Source: Bauldia sp.
GTDB taxonomy: Bacteria; Pseudomonadota; Alphaproteobacteria; Rhizobiales; Kaistiaceae
Direction: 5' to 3'
DNA length: 64,000 nucleotides
NCBI GenBank assembly: GCA_028284325.1
Contig: JANQRX010000005.1
Location: forward strand, 124,001 to 188,000
The notes below the pieces were generated by a model. It ran no database searches and was not told the DNA's origin. It saw only the letters and a list, made by a program, of their open reading frames with translations. A program made the translations under genes and the position numbers. This document shows, piece by piece, positions 13,827-22,830 of this stretch. Position 1 is the stretch's first letter, and each line of letters begins with the position of its first letter.

Positions 13827-13827
13827 C

Positions 13828-14616
13828 GTGTCCCGCCGTCCTCGCCTCGGGCCTGAGGTCCATCCCAGCGCGCAAACCGGTTTTGCTCGTTCCAGCGCCG
13901 CCTATGCACGCGGTCGACCCGGTTACCCGCCGGAGCTGAACGCCTGGATCACCGAAGGCCTTGGACCGGGCGCCGGACAAACGCTCATCGACCTCGGCGC
14001 GGGCACCGGCAAGTTCACCCGCCATCTGGAGAGCATCGGCGCGCGCATCATCGCGATCGACCCGGTCGCGCCGATGCTGGACGCCTTGCGGACATCAATG
14101 CCCTCGGTCGAAGCCCTTGTCGGCGACGCCGACCACATGCCGCTCGACGACGCCTGTGCCGATGCTGTGTTCTGCGCGCAGGCGTTCCATTGGTTTGCGA
14201 CGCCGTCGGCGCTGGCCGAGATCGGTCGGGTTCTGAAACCGGGCGGCCTGCTGGGGCTGGTGTGGAACGTGCGTGACGAAACGGTGGACTGGGTGGCGAC
14301 CCTCACCCGGATCATGGCGCCCTACGAGCAGGGCACACCGAGATTTCACGCCTCGCTGTGGCGGACGCTGTTCCCGTCGCCAGACTTCTCGGAACTCGAG
14401 GAATCGACCTTCCCGCATATGCATGAAGGCCCGTTTGAGCGCGTCGTCGTCGACCGGGTCTTGTCGGTCAGCTTCATCGCAGCGTTGCCGGCGCCCGAGC
14501 GCGAGAAGATTGCGCGGCGGATCCGGCGTATGGCGCGGGGTTATCCGCAGCTTGCCGCTGGCGGGGACGTCCGGTTTCCCTACCGGACGCTCGCTGCATG
14601 GGCACGGAAGCTGTGA
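13828..14616 (+). CDS. Class I SAM-dependent methyltransferase
   Basis: A 262-residue methyltransferase of the UbiE/type-11 kind. Motif I is LIDLGAGTGKFT at about 53-64, motif II IAIDPVAPMLDALR, and the post-II stretch GDADHMPLDDACADAVFCAQAFHWF is characteristic of this class. The start is a GTG at 13828, one base after the reductase stop, so coupled translation is likely. The C-terminal part is arginine-rich and not diagnostic. The substrate is unknown. Confidence 0.85.
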   Translation: MSRRPRLGPEVHPSAQTGFARSSAAYARGRPGYPPELNAWITEGLGPGAGQTLIDLGAGTGKFTRHLESIGARIIAIDPVAPMLDALRTSMPSVEALVGDADHMPLDDACADAVFCAQAFHWFATPSALAEIGRVLKPGGLLGLVWNVRDETVDWVATLTRIMAPYEQGTPRFHASLWRTLFPSPDFSELEESTFPHMHEGPFERVVVDRVLSVSFIAALPAPEREKIARRIRRMARGYPQLAAGGDVRFPYRTLAAWARKL

Positions 14617-14688
14617 ACCGTCCTTCCACCCTGGCCCGCCCGGCCTGCCATTGACGGGCGGTCGCAACTCACCGATACCGTCCGGCCC

Positions 14689-15420
14689 ATGCACACCATC
14701 ACACCGCGCGACAGGATGATCGTCGCCCTCGACGTACCGACCGTGGATGAGGCGCGCGCGCTCGTCGCGCGGCTCGGCACCACCGTCTCGTTCTACAAGA
14801 TCGGGCTCGAGCTGATCTATGCCGGCGGCCTGCCGCTGGTGCGCGAGCTGATTGCCGACGGCAAGCAGATCTTCCTCGACGCCAAGCTGCTCGACATCGA
14901 CAACACCGTCGCCGGAGCGGTGAGATCCATCACCACGACCGGCGCGACCTTCCTCACCGTTCACGCCTATCCGGCGGTCATGCGCGCTGCCGTCGCGACG
15001 CGGGGTGACGGCGATCTCAAGCTGCTCGGCGTCACCGTGCTCACCTCCATGGACGACGGCGACCTTGCCGCCGCCGGCTATCGCGACGGTGCGGCCGATC
15101 TCGTATCGGCGCGCGCCCGCGACGCCGCGGCCGCCGGCATGGACGGCCTGATCGCGGCGCCCACCGAAGCCGCCCGCCTCCGCCGCGCGCTTGGCCCCGA
15201 CATCCTGATCGTAACGCCGGGCATCCGGCCCCGCGCCGCTGCTACCGACGACCAGAAGCGCGTCACCACTCCGGGCGAAGCGATCGCCGCGGGCGCCGAC
15301 TATCTCGTGGTCGGGCGGCCGGTCACCGCCGCCGCCGATCCGCGCGCCGCCGCCGAGGCCATCGTTGCCGAGATCGCGGAGGCGGCCGGCGCGGACGCAC
15401 TGGCCGGAGCGGCGCCATGA
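14689..15420 (+). CDS. pyrF: Orotidine 5'-phosphate decarboxylase
   Basis: PyrF makes UMP from OMP, the last step of de novo pyrimidine synthesis. The 243-residue TIM barrel has the catalytic D-x-K-x-x-D-I motif in [11 protein letters not shown] (D64, K66, D69) and the phosphate-binding VTPGIRP loop near 183-189, as in the shorter bacterial (type I) class. Its stop overlaps the dapB start by 4 bases (ATGA), indicating a pyrF-dapB transcription unit that probably continues to gpmA. Confidence 0.97.
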   Translation: MHTITPRDRMIVALDVPTVDEARALVARLGTTVSFYKIGLELIYAGGLPLVRELIADGKQIFLDAKLLDIDNTVAGAVRSITTTGATFLTVHAYPAVMRAAVATRGDGDLKLLGVTVLTSMDDGDLAAAGYRDGAADLVSARARDAAAAGMDGLIAAPTEAARLRRALGPDILIVTPGIRPRAAATDDQKRVTTPGEAIAAGADYLVVGRPVTAAADPRAAAEAIVAEIAEAAGADALAGAAP

Positions 15421-16229
15421 CGGCGATGAAACTCGCGGTCGCCGGCGCCGGCGGGCGCATGGGCCGGGCGCTCATCCGGGCGGTGAGCGAGATGGAAGGG
15501 GTGGTGTTGCACGGCGCGCTCGAACGGCCCGGCGCGGAAGCGATCGGCGCCGACGCCGGCACGCTTGCCGGCCTGCCCGTCAACGGCGTGGTCGTCACCG
15601 ACCAGGCGCCCGAGGTGATCGTCGCCGCCGACGGGCTTCTCGACTTCACCTCGCCCGCCGCGACCGTCGGCTATGCCGAACTCACCGCGCAGGCGCGTCT
15701 GGTCCACGTCATCGGCACCACCGGCCTCAGCGACGACGATGACGTGAAGCTGACCGCCGCCGCGCGCCACGCGGTGATCGTCAGGGCCGGCAATATGAGC
15801 CTCGGCGTCAACCTCGTGGCGCTGCTGGCGCGCAAGGCGGCCGAAGCGCTGGACGCCGATTTCGACATCGAGATCGTGGAGATGCACCACCGCCACAAGG
15901 TCGACGCGCCGTCGGGTACCGCGCTCATGCTGGGTGAGGCCGCCGCGGCCGGCCGGCACATCGACCTCGACGCCCATGCGGTGCGCGTGCGCGACGGCGA
16001 GACCGGGCCGCGGCCGCGCGGCGCCATCGGCTTCGCCACGCTCCGCGGCGGTTCGGTGGTTGGCCAACACAGCGTCATCCTGGCCGGCGAAGGTGAGACC
16101 ATCACGCTGTCCCACCAGGCGACCGACCGGGCCATCTTCGCCCGCGGCGCCGTCAAGGCGGCGCTGTGGGGACGCGATCGCAAACCGGGCCTGTTCGCCA
16201 TGGCGGACGTGCTGGGCCTGAACGACTAG
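15417..16229 (+). CDS. dapB: 4-hydroxy-tetrahydrodipicolinate reductase
   Basis: DapB carries out the NAD(P)H reduction step leading to tetrahydrodipicolinate in lysine and diaminopimelate synthesis. The 270-residue protein begins with the dinucleotide-binding [12 protein letters not shown] loop (residues 8-19). The substrate-binding signature [16 protein letters not shown] lies near 157-172, and the C-terminal [17 protein letters not shown] is conserved. An internal ATG at 15426 is an alternative start, but the first ATG overlaps the pyrF stop and is favoured by coupling. Confidence 0.97.
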   Translation: MTAMKLAVAGAGGRMGRALIRAVSEMEGVVLHGALERPGAEAIGADAGTLAGLPVNGVVVTDQAPEVIVAADGLLDFTSPAATVGYAELTAQARLVHVIGTTGLSDDDDVKLTAAARHAVIVRAGNMSLGVNLVALLARKAAEALDADFDIEIVEMHHRHKVDAPSGTALMLGEAAAAGRHIDLDAHAVRVRDGETGPRPRGAIGFATLRGGSVVGQHSVILAGEGETITLSHQATDRAIFARGAVKAALWGRDRKPGLFAMADVLGLND

Positions 16230-16248
16230 CTCTGGGATTTTTTCGACT

Positions 16249-16869
16249 ATGGAACGCATGATGGTGCTCGTCCGCCACGGACAGAGCGAATGGAACATGA
16301 AGAACCTCTTCACCGGATGGCGCGACGTCGACCTGACGGAGAAGGGGATTACCGAAGCCCGCGACGCGGGCCGGCGGCTCAAGGCCCACGGCCTGACGTT
16401 CGGCACCTGCTTCACCTCCGCCCTCATCCGGGCGCAGCGTACCCTCGACCTGATGCTGGAGGAACTCGGCGCAACCGACCTGCCGATCACCCGCGACCAG
16501 GCGCTCAACGAACGCGACTACGGCGATCTCGCCGGCCTCAACAAGGACGACGCCCGGGCCAAATGGGGCGAGGAGCAGGTGCACCAGTGGCGGCGCTCCT
16601 ACACTACCCAGCCGCCGGGCGGCGAATCCCTGCGCGACACCGGTGCGCGGGTGTGGCCCTACTATCTCCACGTGATCCAGCCCCATGTGCTGCGCGGCGA
16701 GGGCGTGCTGATCTCCGCCCACGGCAACTCGCTGCGGGCGCTGATCATGGCGCTCGATGGGCTGAACCCCGACGAGGTGGTGAAGCTGGAGCTCGCGACC
16801 GGCGTGCCGATCGTCTACCGGCTCAACGCGGACTCCTCGGTCGCCGAGAAGACGGTCTTCGACGACTGA
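16249..16869 (+). CDS. gpmA: 2,3-bisphosphoglycerate-dependent phosphoglycerate mutase
   Basis: This glycolytic enzyme interconverts 3- and 2-phosphoglycerate through a phosphohistidine. It has 206 residues, the shorter form common in alphaproteobacteria. The RHGQSEWN motif contains the phosphorylated H10. E88 lies in ALNERDYG and the second histidine H158 in SAHGNSLR. It follows dapB after 19 bases. The pairing dapB-gpmA is common in Hyphomicrobiales. Confidence 0.96.
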   Translation: MERMMVLVRHGQSEWNMKNLFTGWRDVDLTEKGITEARDAGRRLKAHGLTFGTCFTSALIRAQRTLDLMLEELGATDLPITRDQALNERDYGDLAGLNKDDARAKWGEEQVHQWRRSYTTQPPGGESLRDTGARVWPYYLHVIQPHVLRGEGVLISAHGNSLRALIMALDGLNPDEVVKLELATGVPIVYRLNADSSVAEKTVFDD

Positions 16870-16887
16870 CCGCTCAGGCAGAAGAAA

Positions 16888-16940
16888 GGATCCCGGGTCT
16901 GCGGAGCGTCACGTCGTGCCGCACCGCGCACGGGATGACG
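16888..16940. repeat. REP-like palindromic intergenic element
   Basis: This 53-base stretch between convergent genes begins GGATCCCGGGTCTGCGG and ends GCACGGGATGACG. The outer arms pair imperfectly (GATCCCGGG against CGGGATGAC) and the interior carries CGTCACGTCGTG. It resembles the short GC-rich repeats reading roughly CGTCATCCCG...GACCCGGGATCC that are scattered between genes in many Hyphomicrobiales. I saw no second copy in this window, so it needs a genome search. Confidence 0.4.
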
Positions 16941-16970
16941 TCGGTGTGGTGCTCTCGCGTAGCGCTCGAC

Positions 16971-17882
16971 CTACCCGGTCGCCACCCCCGCCTCCCAGCC
17001 GAGAATGGCGCGCTTGCGCGTCAGGCCCCAGTGATAGCCGCACAGGCCACCGCCCTTGCCGAGCACGCGGTGGCACGGCACCACGAAAGAGATCGGGTTG
17101 CGGCCGACGGCCGTGCCCACGGCGCGGGCCGCGGTCGGCCGGCCGATATGACGGGCGATGTCGGAATAGGTAGTGGCGCGGCCGAAGGGCACCGCGAGCA
17201 GGGTCTCCCATACCCGCAGCTCGAAATCGCTGCCGATGAAGACCACCCGCAGCGGCCGGTCCGGCCGCCACATCGCGGGATCGAAGATGCGCGCCGCATA
17301 GGGCGCCGTCGCCGCCTCGTCCTCGACATGGGTGGCGCACGGCCAGCGGTTCATCATGTCGGCCAGCGTCGCCGCGTCGTCGCCGTCGGAAAAGCCGAGG
17401 CCGGCGAGGCCGTGTTCGGTGACCATCAGCAGCGCCCGCCCGAAGGGCGAGGCGTGGAACGCCCAGCGCATCTCCACCCCCTCGCCGCGCTGCTTATAGG
17501 CGCCGGGGGTCATCGCGTGGTGGGTGACGAACAGGTCGTGCAGGCGACCGGGACCGGACAGGCCAAGTTCGAGGCTGGCGTCGAGCACGGAGGCGGAAGC
17601 GTCGAGGAGCGAACGGGCGTGGTCGAGGGTGACCGCCTGCAGGAAGCTCTTGGGGCTGAGCCCGGCCCAGCGGCTGAACAGGCGCTGCAGGGCGAGCGGC
17701 GAAAGACCGACATGAGCGGCGAGATCGTCGAGCGACGGCTGGTCGCGCCAGCGATCGGAGATCATCTCGATCGTCCGGCGGACGATCTCGTAGTCGTCGC
17801 GGCCGCGCGCGGTGTCGGGCACATTGCCGGCGGGTGTCGCTTCGGTGGCGGACAGGTTCAGCATCGGATCACTCCGGGTCAT
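16971..17882 (-). CDS. AraC-type HTH fused to methylated-DNA-protein-cysteine methyltransferase
   Basis: A 303-residue fusion. Residues about 30-130 form an AraC-family DNA-binding domain (LDDLAAHVGLSPLALQRLF). Residues about 135-300 are an O6-alkylguanine-DNA alkyltransferase with the acceptor site VVPCHRV (C270) and the helix-turn TAARAVGTAVGRNP. It removes alkyl groups from O6-guanine by suicide transfer. It lacks the N-terminal zinc domain of full Ada, so the self-methylation that switches Ada on is not obvious here. An ATG at 17864 is an alternative start. It probably complements AlkB, encoded at 8.8 kb. Confidence 0.9.
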   Translation of the reverse strand: MTRSDPMLNLSATEATPAGNVPDTARGRDDYEIVRRTIEMISDRWRDQPSLDDLAAHVGLSPLALQRLFSRWAGLSPKSFLQAVTLDHARSLLDASASVLDASLELGLSGPGRLHDLFVTHHAMTPGAYKQRGEGVEMRWAFHASPFGRALLMVTEHGLAGLGFSDGDDAATLADMMNRWPCATHVEDEAATAPYAARIFDPAMWRPDRPLRVVFIGSDFELRVWETLLAVPFGRATTYSDIARHIGRPTAARAVGTAVGRNPISFVVPCHRVLGKGGGLCGYHWGLTRKRAILGWEAGVATG

Positions 17883-17944
17883 CGAAACCGGTCCGTCCTA
17901 GCCGCCCGGCGGGGCGCCGCGCCACCCGATTCCTGCACGCCCGC

Positions 17945-18457
17945 TCACCCCGGCGTCGACCGCACTTCCGCGAGCGCCGCCGAAACCGCCGCGGCGACCC
18001 TTTCGCGCTCGGAACGCGGCAAGAAACGGCCGATCTCGATCCGCAGGCCGCGCGAGGTCAGCCGCATGTCGACTATCCCCTGTTCGGGACGGCGTGTTAT
18101 CTCCAGCCGCGCCCAGTAGGGATTGAACGTGGTCTCGCGGCGGCGGCCCGAGGGGGCAATGTCGCGCACCGTCAACATCTCGCGTGTGATGTGGATCTCC
18201 TGCGCGGCGCGGGCGGACCAGACGTTGAGACGAAACGCGGCGACCACGAGGGCGATGTCCAGACCCATGAAACCCACGACCGGCCAGGCGCCGAGCGCGA
18301 AGAAGGCGACACCCGCCAGCGCCATCACGGCCGCGATCGAGCCCATCAGCATGGCGAAGCCGCGCTCGCTGAGCGAGCGGTGCGGCGTGAGCACGATCGC
18401 GAGGATCGGCGCCTCGTCGGAGGCGGGCGTCGTGGTGGCCGGAGACTCCATGGCCAA
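17945..18457 (-). CDS. DUF2244 membrane protein
   Basis: A 170-residue inner-membrane protein with two adjacent transmembrane segments at about 35-80, followed by a cytoplasmic domain. The motif VWSARAAQEIHITREMLTVRD and the later NPYWARLEI are characteristic of DUF2244, a family of unknown function common in alphaproteobacteria. It is divergent from nth with 62 bases between starts, an arrangement I have seen in related genomes. The codon at 18451 is another possible start. Confidence 0.85.
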   Translation of the reverse strand: MAMESPATTTPASDEAPILAIVLTPHRSLSERGFAMLMGSIAAVMALAGVAFFALGAWPVVGFMGLDIALVVAAFRLNVWSARAAQEIHITREMLTVRDIAPSGRRRETTFNPYWARLEITRRPEQGIVDMRLTSRGLRIEIGRFLPRSERERVAAAVSAALAEVRSTPG

Positions 18458-18519
18458 CGACTATAGCGTGGCCGGACGGCTTCGCCAGCGGTCGGCCGAC
18501 GACGGTCGGGCTTCGGCTC

Positions 18520-19185
18520 ATGGCTAAGACGGCTCGTCCCGCCAAGCGCATGCGCCGCGCCGATATCGCCACCGCGTTCGAACGGTTGGCAGCCGCCGAT
18601 CCGGAGCCGCAGACCGAGCTCAACTACACCACGCCCTATACGCTGCTGGTCGCCGTAGTGCTGTCGGCCCAGGCCACCGACGTCGGCGTCAACCGGGCGA
18701 CGCCCGGGCTCTTCGCCCGCGCCGACACCCCGGCCAAGATGGTGGCGCTCGGCGAGGCTGAGGTGACCGAACTCATCCGCTCGATCGGCCTCTATCGCAC
18801 CAAGGCCCGCAATGTCGTCGCCCTTTCACAGCGCCTGCTCGACGAGCATGACGGCGAGGTGCCCCGCGACCGGACGGCGTTGCAGGCGCTCCCCGGCGTC
18901 GGCCGCAAGACCGCCAATGTGGTGCTCAACGTCGCCTTCGGCGAACCGACCATCGCCGTCGACACCCATATCTTCCGGGTCGGCAACCGCACCGGCATGG
19001 CGCCGGGCAAGACGCCGGACGCGGTCGAAGCGGGACTGGAGAAGGTGGTGCCGGACGCCTACCGCCGCCACGCCCATCACTGGCTGATCCTGCACGGCCG
19101 CTACATCTGCACGGCCCGCCGGCCGCGCTGTCCAGACTGCACGATCGCCGATCTCTGCGGCTACCGCGACAAGACGCCGGCCTGA
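18520..19185 (+). CDS. nth: Endonuclease III
   Basis: Nth is the base-excision-repair glycosylase and AP lyase for oxidised pyrimidines. The 221-residue protein has the helix-hairpin-helix LPGVGRKTANVV with catalytic K130, the conserved D148 (IAVDTHIFRV), and a 4Fe-4S cluster motif with C197, C204, C207 and C213 (spacing 6-2-5). All catalytic and cluster residues are present. The ATG at 18520 gives an N-terminus of usual length. Confidence 0.98.
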   Translation: MAKTARPAKRMRRADIATAFERLAAADPEPQTELNYTTPYTLLVAVVLSAQATDVGVNRATPGLFARADTPAKMVALGEAEVTELIRSIGLYRTKARNVVALSQRLLDEHDGEVPRDRTALQALPGVGRKTANVVLNVAFGEPTIAVDTHIFRVGNRTGMAPGKTPDAVEAGLEKVVPDAYRRHAHHWLILHGRYICTARRPRCPDCTIADLCGYRDKTPA

Positions 19186-19266
19186 CACCCGCCTGAACGG
19201 CCGCTTGCGTCACGGCGGCGGCCCGACTAGGTTCGCGCCGCCCCGCGACCAACCGCCCCTTCGCCG

Positions 19267-20268
19267 ATGCCCGACCAGCCCTACGATGCCCTGTGCATCG
19301 GCAACGCCATCGTCGACATCATGGCGCGCACCGAGGACGATTTCCTCGTCGGCAACGGGCTGATCAAGGGCACCATGCACCTGATCGACGCCGAACGCGC
19401 CGAGACCCTCTACGCGGCGATGGGACCGGCGATCGAGGCCTCCGGCGGCTCCGCCGGCAACACCGCGGCCGGCATCGCCTCGCTCGGCGGCAGCGCGGCG
19501 TTCATCGGCAAGGTCGCCGACGACGCTCTCGGCACCTTCTACCGCCACGACATGACCGCCGCCGGCATTGCCTTTGCGACCGCGCCTCTCATCGGCGGCG
19601 CCCCCACGGCGCGCTCCATGATCCTGATCACGCCGGACGGCGAGCGCACCATGAACACCTACCTCGGCGCCTGCCAGGATCTCGGCCCCGACGACATCGA
19701 CCGCGCCACCGTGGCCGCGGCGCGGGTCACCTATCTCGAAGGCTATCTGTGGGACCCGCCGGCCGCGAAGGAGGCGTTCCGCCGGGCCGCCGACTATGCC
19801 CACGAGGCAGGCCGGGAGGTGTCGCTGACGCTGTCCGATCCGTTCTGCGTCGACCGGTTCCGCGACGAGTTCCTGGAGCTCCTGCGCTCCGGCACCGTCG
19901 ACATCCTGTTCGCCAACGATTCCGAACTGCGCTCGCTCTACAAGACCGGAAGCCTCGACGCCGCAATCGAGGCGGTACGTCACGACTGCCGGCTGTCGGC
20001 CGTCACCGTCGGCGCCGACGGCTCGATCGTGGTCGAGGGCGGTGATGTCACGCGCGTGCCGGCGGTGGCCACCGACGACGTCGAGGATCTGACCGGCGCC
20101 GGCGACCTCTACGCCGCGGGCTTCCTGTTCGGCCTTGCCCGCGCCATGAGCCGGGAGGACGCCGCGCGTCTCGGCGCGCTGGCCGCGACCGAGGTCATCG
20201 GCCACATCGGGCCGCGTCCGGCGCGCTCGCTGGAGGCGCTGGCTGCGGAAGCGGGCTTTCGTCTCTGA
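19267..20268 (+). CDS. PfkB-family sugar/nucleoside kinase, adenosine kinase-like
   Basis: A 333-residue ribokinase-fold enzyme. The N-terminal GNAIVDIMA and the GGSAGNTAAGIASLGG motif bind substrate. The C-terminal anion hole and catalytic base are in DLTGAGDLYAAGFL (D280). The NTYLGAC and LEGYLWDPP segments are typical of the alphaproteobacterial group annotated as adenosine kinase, but the substrate is inferred from similarity only. It is convergent with secB, 7 bases apart. Confidence 0.87.
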   Translation: MPDQPYDALCIGNAIVDIMARTEDDFLVGNGLIKGTMHLIDAERAETLYAAMGPAIEASGGSAGNTAAGIASLGGSAAFIGKVADDALGTFYRHDMTAAGIAFATAPLIGGAPTARSMILITPDGERTMNTYLGACQDLGPDDIDRATVAAARVTYLEGYLWDPPAAKEAFRRAADYAHEAGREVSLTLSDPFCVDRFRDEFLELLRSGTVDILFANDSELRSLYKTGSLDAAIEAVRHDCRLSAVTVGADGSIVVEGGDVTRVPAVATDDVEDLTGAGDLYAAGFLFGLARAMSREDAARLGALAATEVIGHIGPRPARSLEALAAEAGFRL

Positions 20269-20275
20269 GGAACGG

Positions 20276-20791
20276 TCAGTTGCTGGCCGGACCGGGCTGC
20301 GCCGCCGCGCCCTGCTGGGCCGCCGCTACCTGCTGGCGGAACAGGGTGACGAAGTCGATCGGATCGATCATCAGCGGCGGGAAGCCGCCATTGCGGGTTG
20401 CGTCGGCGACCACCTGGCGCGCGAAGGGAAACAACAGGCGCGGGCACTCGACCATCGTCAGCGCCTGGAAGTTCTCCTGCGGAATGTTCTGCATCTGGAA
20501 GATGCCGGCATAGACCAGCTCGACGGCGAAGACGGTGGTCTCGCCATCCTTGCCGCTGGCCTCGATCTTCAGCTCGACCTCGACATTCTCCTCGTTGATG
20601 GGGTTCACCTGGACGCCGACGCTGATGCCGATCTTGGGCGCCTTGGTGCGCTGCAGCGTGCCGGGCGCACCGGGGCTTTCGAACGAGAGGTCCTTCACGT
20701 ACTGCCCGAGGACGCGAAGACTGGCGGCCTGCGCCTCGGGCTGCCCCTCGGCCTGCCCTGCGGTCTGCCCGCCGTTGCTCTCGTCGGCCAT
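20276..20791 (-). CDS. secB: Protein-export chaperone SecB
   Basis: SecB keeps preproteins unfolded and hands them to SecA. The 171-residue protein has a glutamine/alanine-rich N-terminal extension (about 25 residues) before the conserved core [16 protein letters not shown]. It contains the [13 protein letters not shown] strand and the [23 protein letters not shown] region, both diagnostic. It is divergent from the Tim44-like gene, with 208 bases between starts. Confidence 0.97.
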   Translation of the reverse strand: MADESNGGQTAGQAEGQPEAQAASLRVLGQYVKDLSFESPGAPGTLQRTKAPKIGISVGVQVNPINEENVEVELKIEASGKDGETTVFAVELVYAGIFQMQNIPQENFQALTMVECPRLLFPFARQVVADATRNGGFPPLMIDPIDFVTLFRQQVAAAQQGAAAQPGPASN

Positions 20792-20999
20792 GTTCGCTCC
20801 TGCCTGCTGATCGGGGCCGTCGCGCGGCCTTGTGTCGAGGAAACGCGGGTGGCTAACATGGCCGGACGGGTGTTACAAGACAACGTGTTGAGCCGAATGC
20901 CGGACTCGAAAGATTGGCGTTCGTTCCCTAAATAGAGGCCATGCTGGGGCCGCGGCCGTGGGAGCCGGCAGCCCTTGCATCGCGTCGGGACATCAGTCG

Positions 21000-21716
21000 A
21001 TGAACGGTTTTATCGATATCTATTCGATCATATTTCTCGCCATCGCCGTGGTGATCTTCCTGCGGTTGCGTAGCGTGCTGGGGCGGCGGACCGGCAGCGA
21101 ACGGCCGCCGTTCGACCCCTATTCGCGCCGCGACGGACCTGTCGCCAACGGCGAGGACAACGTGATCGGACTGCCGCAGCGGGGCCCGGCACCGGACCTG
21201 CCCAAGCCGTCGGCGGATCTCGACGTCAGCGCCCGCATCGGCGCGGTCGCGAGCGAGGGCTCGGCCCTGCACGACGCCCTCACCGAGGTCGCCACGGCCG
21301 ACCGCAGCTTCAACGCCGAGGAGTTCGTCAGCGGTGCCAAGGCCGCCTACGAGATGATCGTGACGGCGTTTGCCGAGGGCGACCGCAAGACGCTGCGGCA
21401 GTTGCTGAGCCGCGAAGTCTATGAGGGCTTCGTCAGCGCCATCGACGACCGCGAGAAGCGGGGCGAGACGATTGAGTTCCGTTTCGTCGGCATCGATGCG
21501 GCCGAACTGACCGACGCCGAGCTCAAGGGCCGCAGCGCCCATGTGACGGCGCGCTTCCTCTCCAAGCTGATCTCCGCGACCCACGACCAGGACGGCAACG
21601 TGGTCGACGGCGATCCGATTCACGTCAGCGATGTCACCGACATCTGGACGTTCGCCCGCGACGTGTCATCGCGCGACCCCAACTGGAAATTGATCGCGAC
21701 CGAATCGGTCGAGTAG
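21000..21716 (+). CDS. Tim44/TimA-like inner-membrane protein
   Basis: A 238-residue protein with one N-terminal transmembrane segment (residues about 5-22), a low-complexity linker, and a C-terminal Tim44/MRP-L45 fold (FNAEEFVSGAKAAYEMIVTAFAEGD to the end). The family is related to the mitochondrial Tim44 import subunit; its bacterial role is not settled. The divergent position beside secB and ahead of mltA is a familiar alphaproteobacterial arrangement. The frame is open from 20958, but the ATG at 21000 starts directly at the membrane anchor. Confidence 0.85.
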   Translation: MNGFIDIYSIIFLAIAVVIFLRLRSVLGRRTGSERPPFDPYSRRDGPVANGEDNVIGLPQRGPAPDLPKPSADLDVSARIGAVASEGSALHDALTEVATADRSFNAEEFVSGAKAAYEMIVTAFAEGDRKTLRQLLSREVYEGFVSAIDDREKRGETIEFRFVGIDAAELTDAELKGRSAHVTARFLSKLISATHDQDGNVVDGDPIHVSDVTDIWTFARDVSSRDPNWKLIATESVE

Positions 21717-21738
21717 CACGCGCGGCTCCGGGGGAACC

Positions 21739-22830
21739 GTGACGCCAGGTTCGCCGCAGGACGAGCTGCGACCCGTCACCTTTGACGATCTCGACGGCTG
21801 GCGCGACGACGACCATCAGGCTGCCTTCGCCGTCTTCCGCCGCGGCGCCGCGGTCCTCTCCGACCATCCGCCGAAATCCCGCGCGCTCGGCGTCGATGCG
21901 GACCGTCTGGCGGCGCATCTGAAGGCAGCCGCCGACCTGCCGACGACACTGACCGATGCGGCTGCGCGCGCCTTTTTCGAGGCGCGCTTCCAGCCCGTCG
22001 AAGTCAGCGACGGTGAGGCTGCCCACTTCACCGGCTATTACGAGCCGGTGGTGGCCGGTTCACGCGAACGCACGGCCGACTTTCAGGTGCCGCTCCACCG
22101 CCGCCCCGACGACCTGATCGAGATCGAACCGGGGACCGGCGGGGCCGGACTGGAGCCCGACATGCGCTTCGCCAGGGCGACCCCCGGCGGCTTGGCGCCC
22201 TACGACGATCGCGGCGCGATCATGGCCGGCGCGCTCGACGGTCGCGGGCTGGAGCTCTGCTACCTCGCCGATCCCGTCGACGCCTTCTTCATCCACATCC
22301 AGGGTGCAGCGCGCGTCGATCTCGGCGGCGGCGAGGCCATGCGCGTCACCTACGCCGCCAAGTCCGGGCACGCCTACACGCCGATCGGCCGGGTGCTGAT
22401 CGAGCGCGGCGCGCTGCCGGCCGGATCGGTGACCATGCAGTCGATCCGCGCCTGGCTCGCCGACCATCCGGACGAGCGCGACGACGTGCTGGCGCAGAAC
22501 CGCTCCTACATCTTCTTCCGCGAAGCGCCGGTGGATGACCCCGGCCTCGGCCCTGTCGCGGCCGCGAAGGTGCCGCTCACCGACGGCCGGAGCCTCGCCG
22601 TCGACCGGCTGCTCCACACCTTCCACGCCCCGGTCTGGATCGAGACACAAGTCCCCGGCGGTGCGACCTTCAACCGGCTGATGATCGCGCAGGACACCGG
22701 CTCGGCCATCGTCGGCCCGGCCCGTGGCGACATCTTCTTCGGCTCCGGCGGCGCGGCCGGAGAGATCGCCGGCGCCATGAACGCGCGCGGCCGCTTCGTG
22801 CTCCTGATGCCGAAGGGTGACGTGCCGTGA
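21739..22830 (+). CDS. mltA: Murein transglycosylase A (MltA), no visible signal peptide
   Basis: MltA-type enzymes cut peptidoglycan glycan strands, forming 1,6-anhydro ends. The 363-residue protein carries FTGYYEPVVAGS, the PLHRRPDDLI segment, and the 3D domain near the end with AQDTGSAIVGPARGDIFFG (catalytic Asp in the QDTG...GDIF region). The only usable start is a GTG at 21739, and the N-terminus (TPGSPQDELRPVTF) has neither a hydrophobic core nor a lipobox, unusual for a periplasmic enzyme. The smr gene overlaps its stop by 4 bases (GTGA). Confidence 0.92.
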   Translation: MTPGSPQDELRPVTFDDLDGWRDDDHQAAFAVFRRGAAVLSDHPPKSRALGVDADRLAAHLKAAADLPTTLTDAAARAFFEARFQPVEVSDGEAAHFTGYYEPVVAGSRERTADFQVPLHRRPDDLIEIEPGTGGAGLEPDMRFARATPGGLAPYDDRGAIMAGALDGRGLELCYLADPVDAFFIHIQGAARVDLGGGEAMRVTYAAKSGHAYTPIGRVLIERGALPAGSVTMQSIRAWLADHPDERDDVLAQNRSYIFFREAPVDDPGLGPVAAAKVPLTDGRSLAVDRLLHTFHAPVWIETQVPGGATFNRLMIAQDTGSAIVGPARGDIFFGSGGAAGEIAGAMNARGRFVLLMPKGDVP

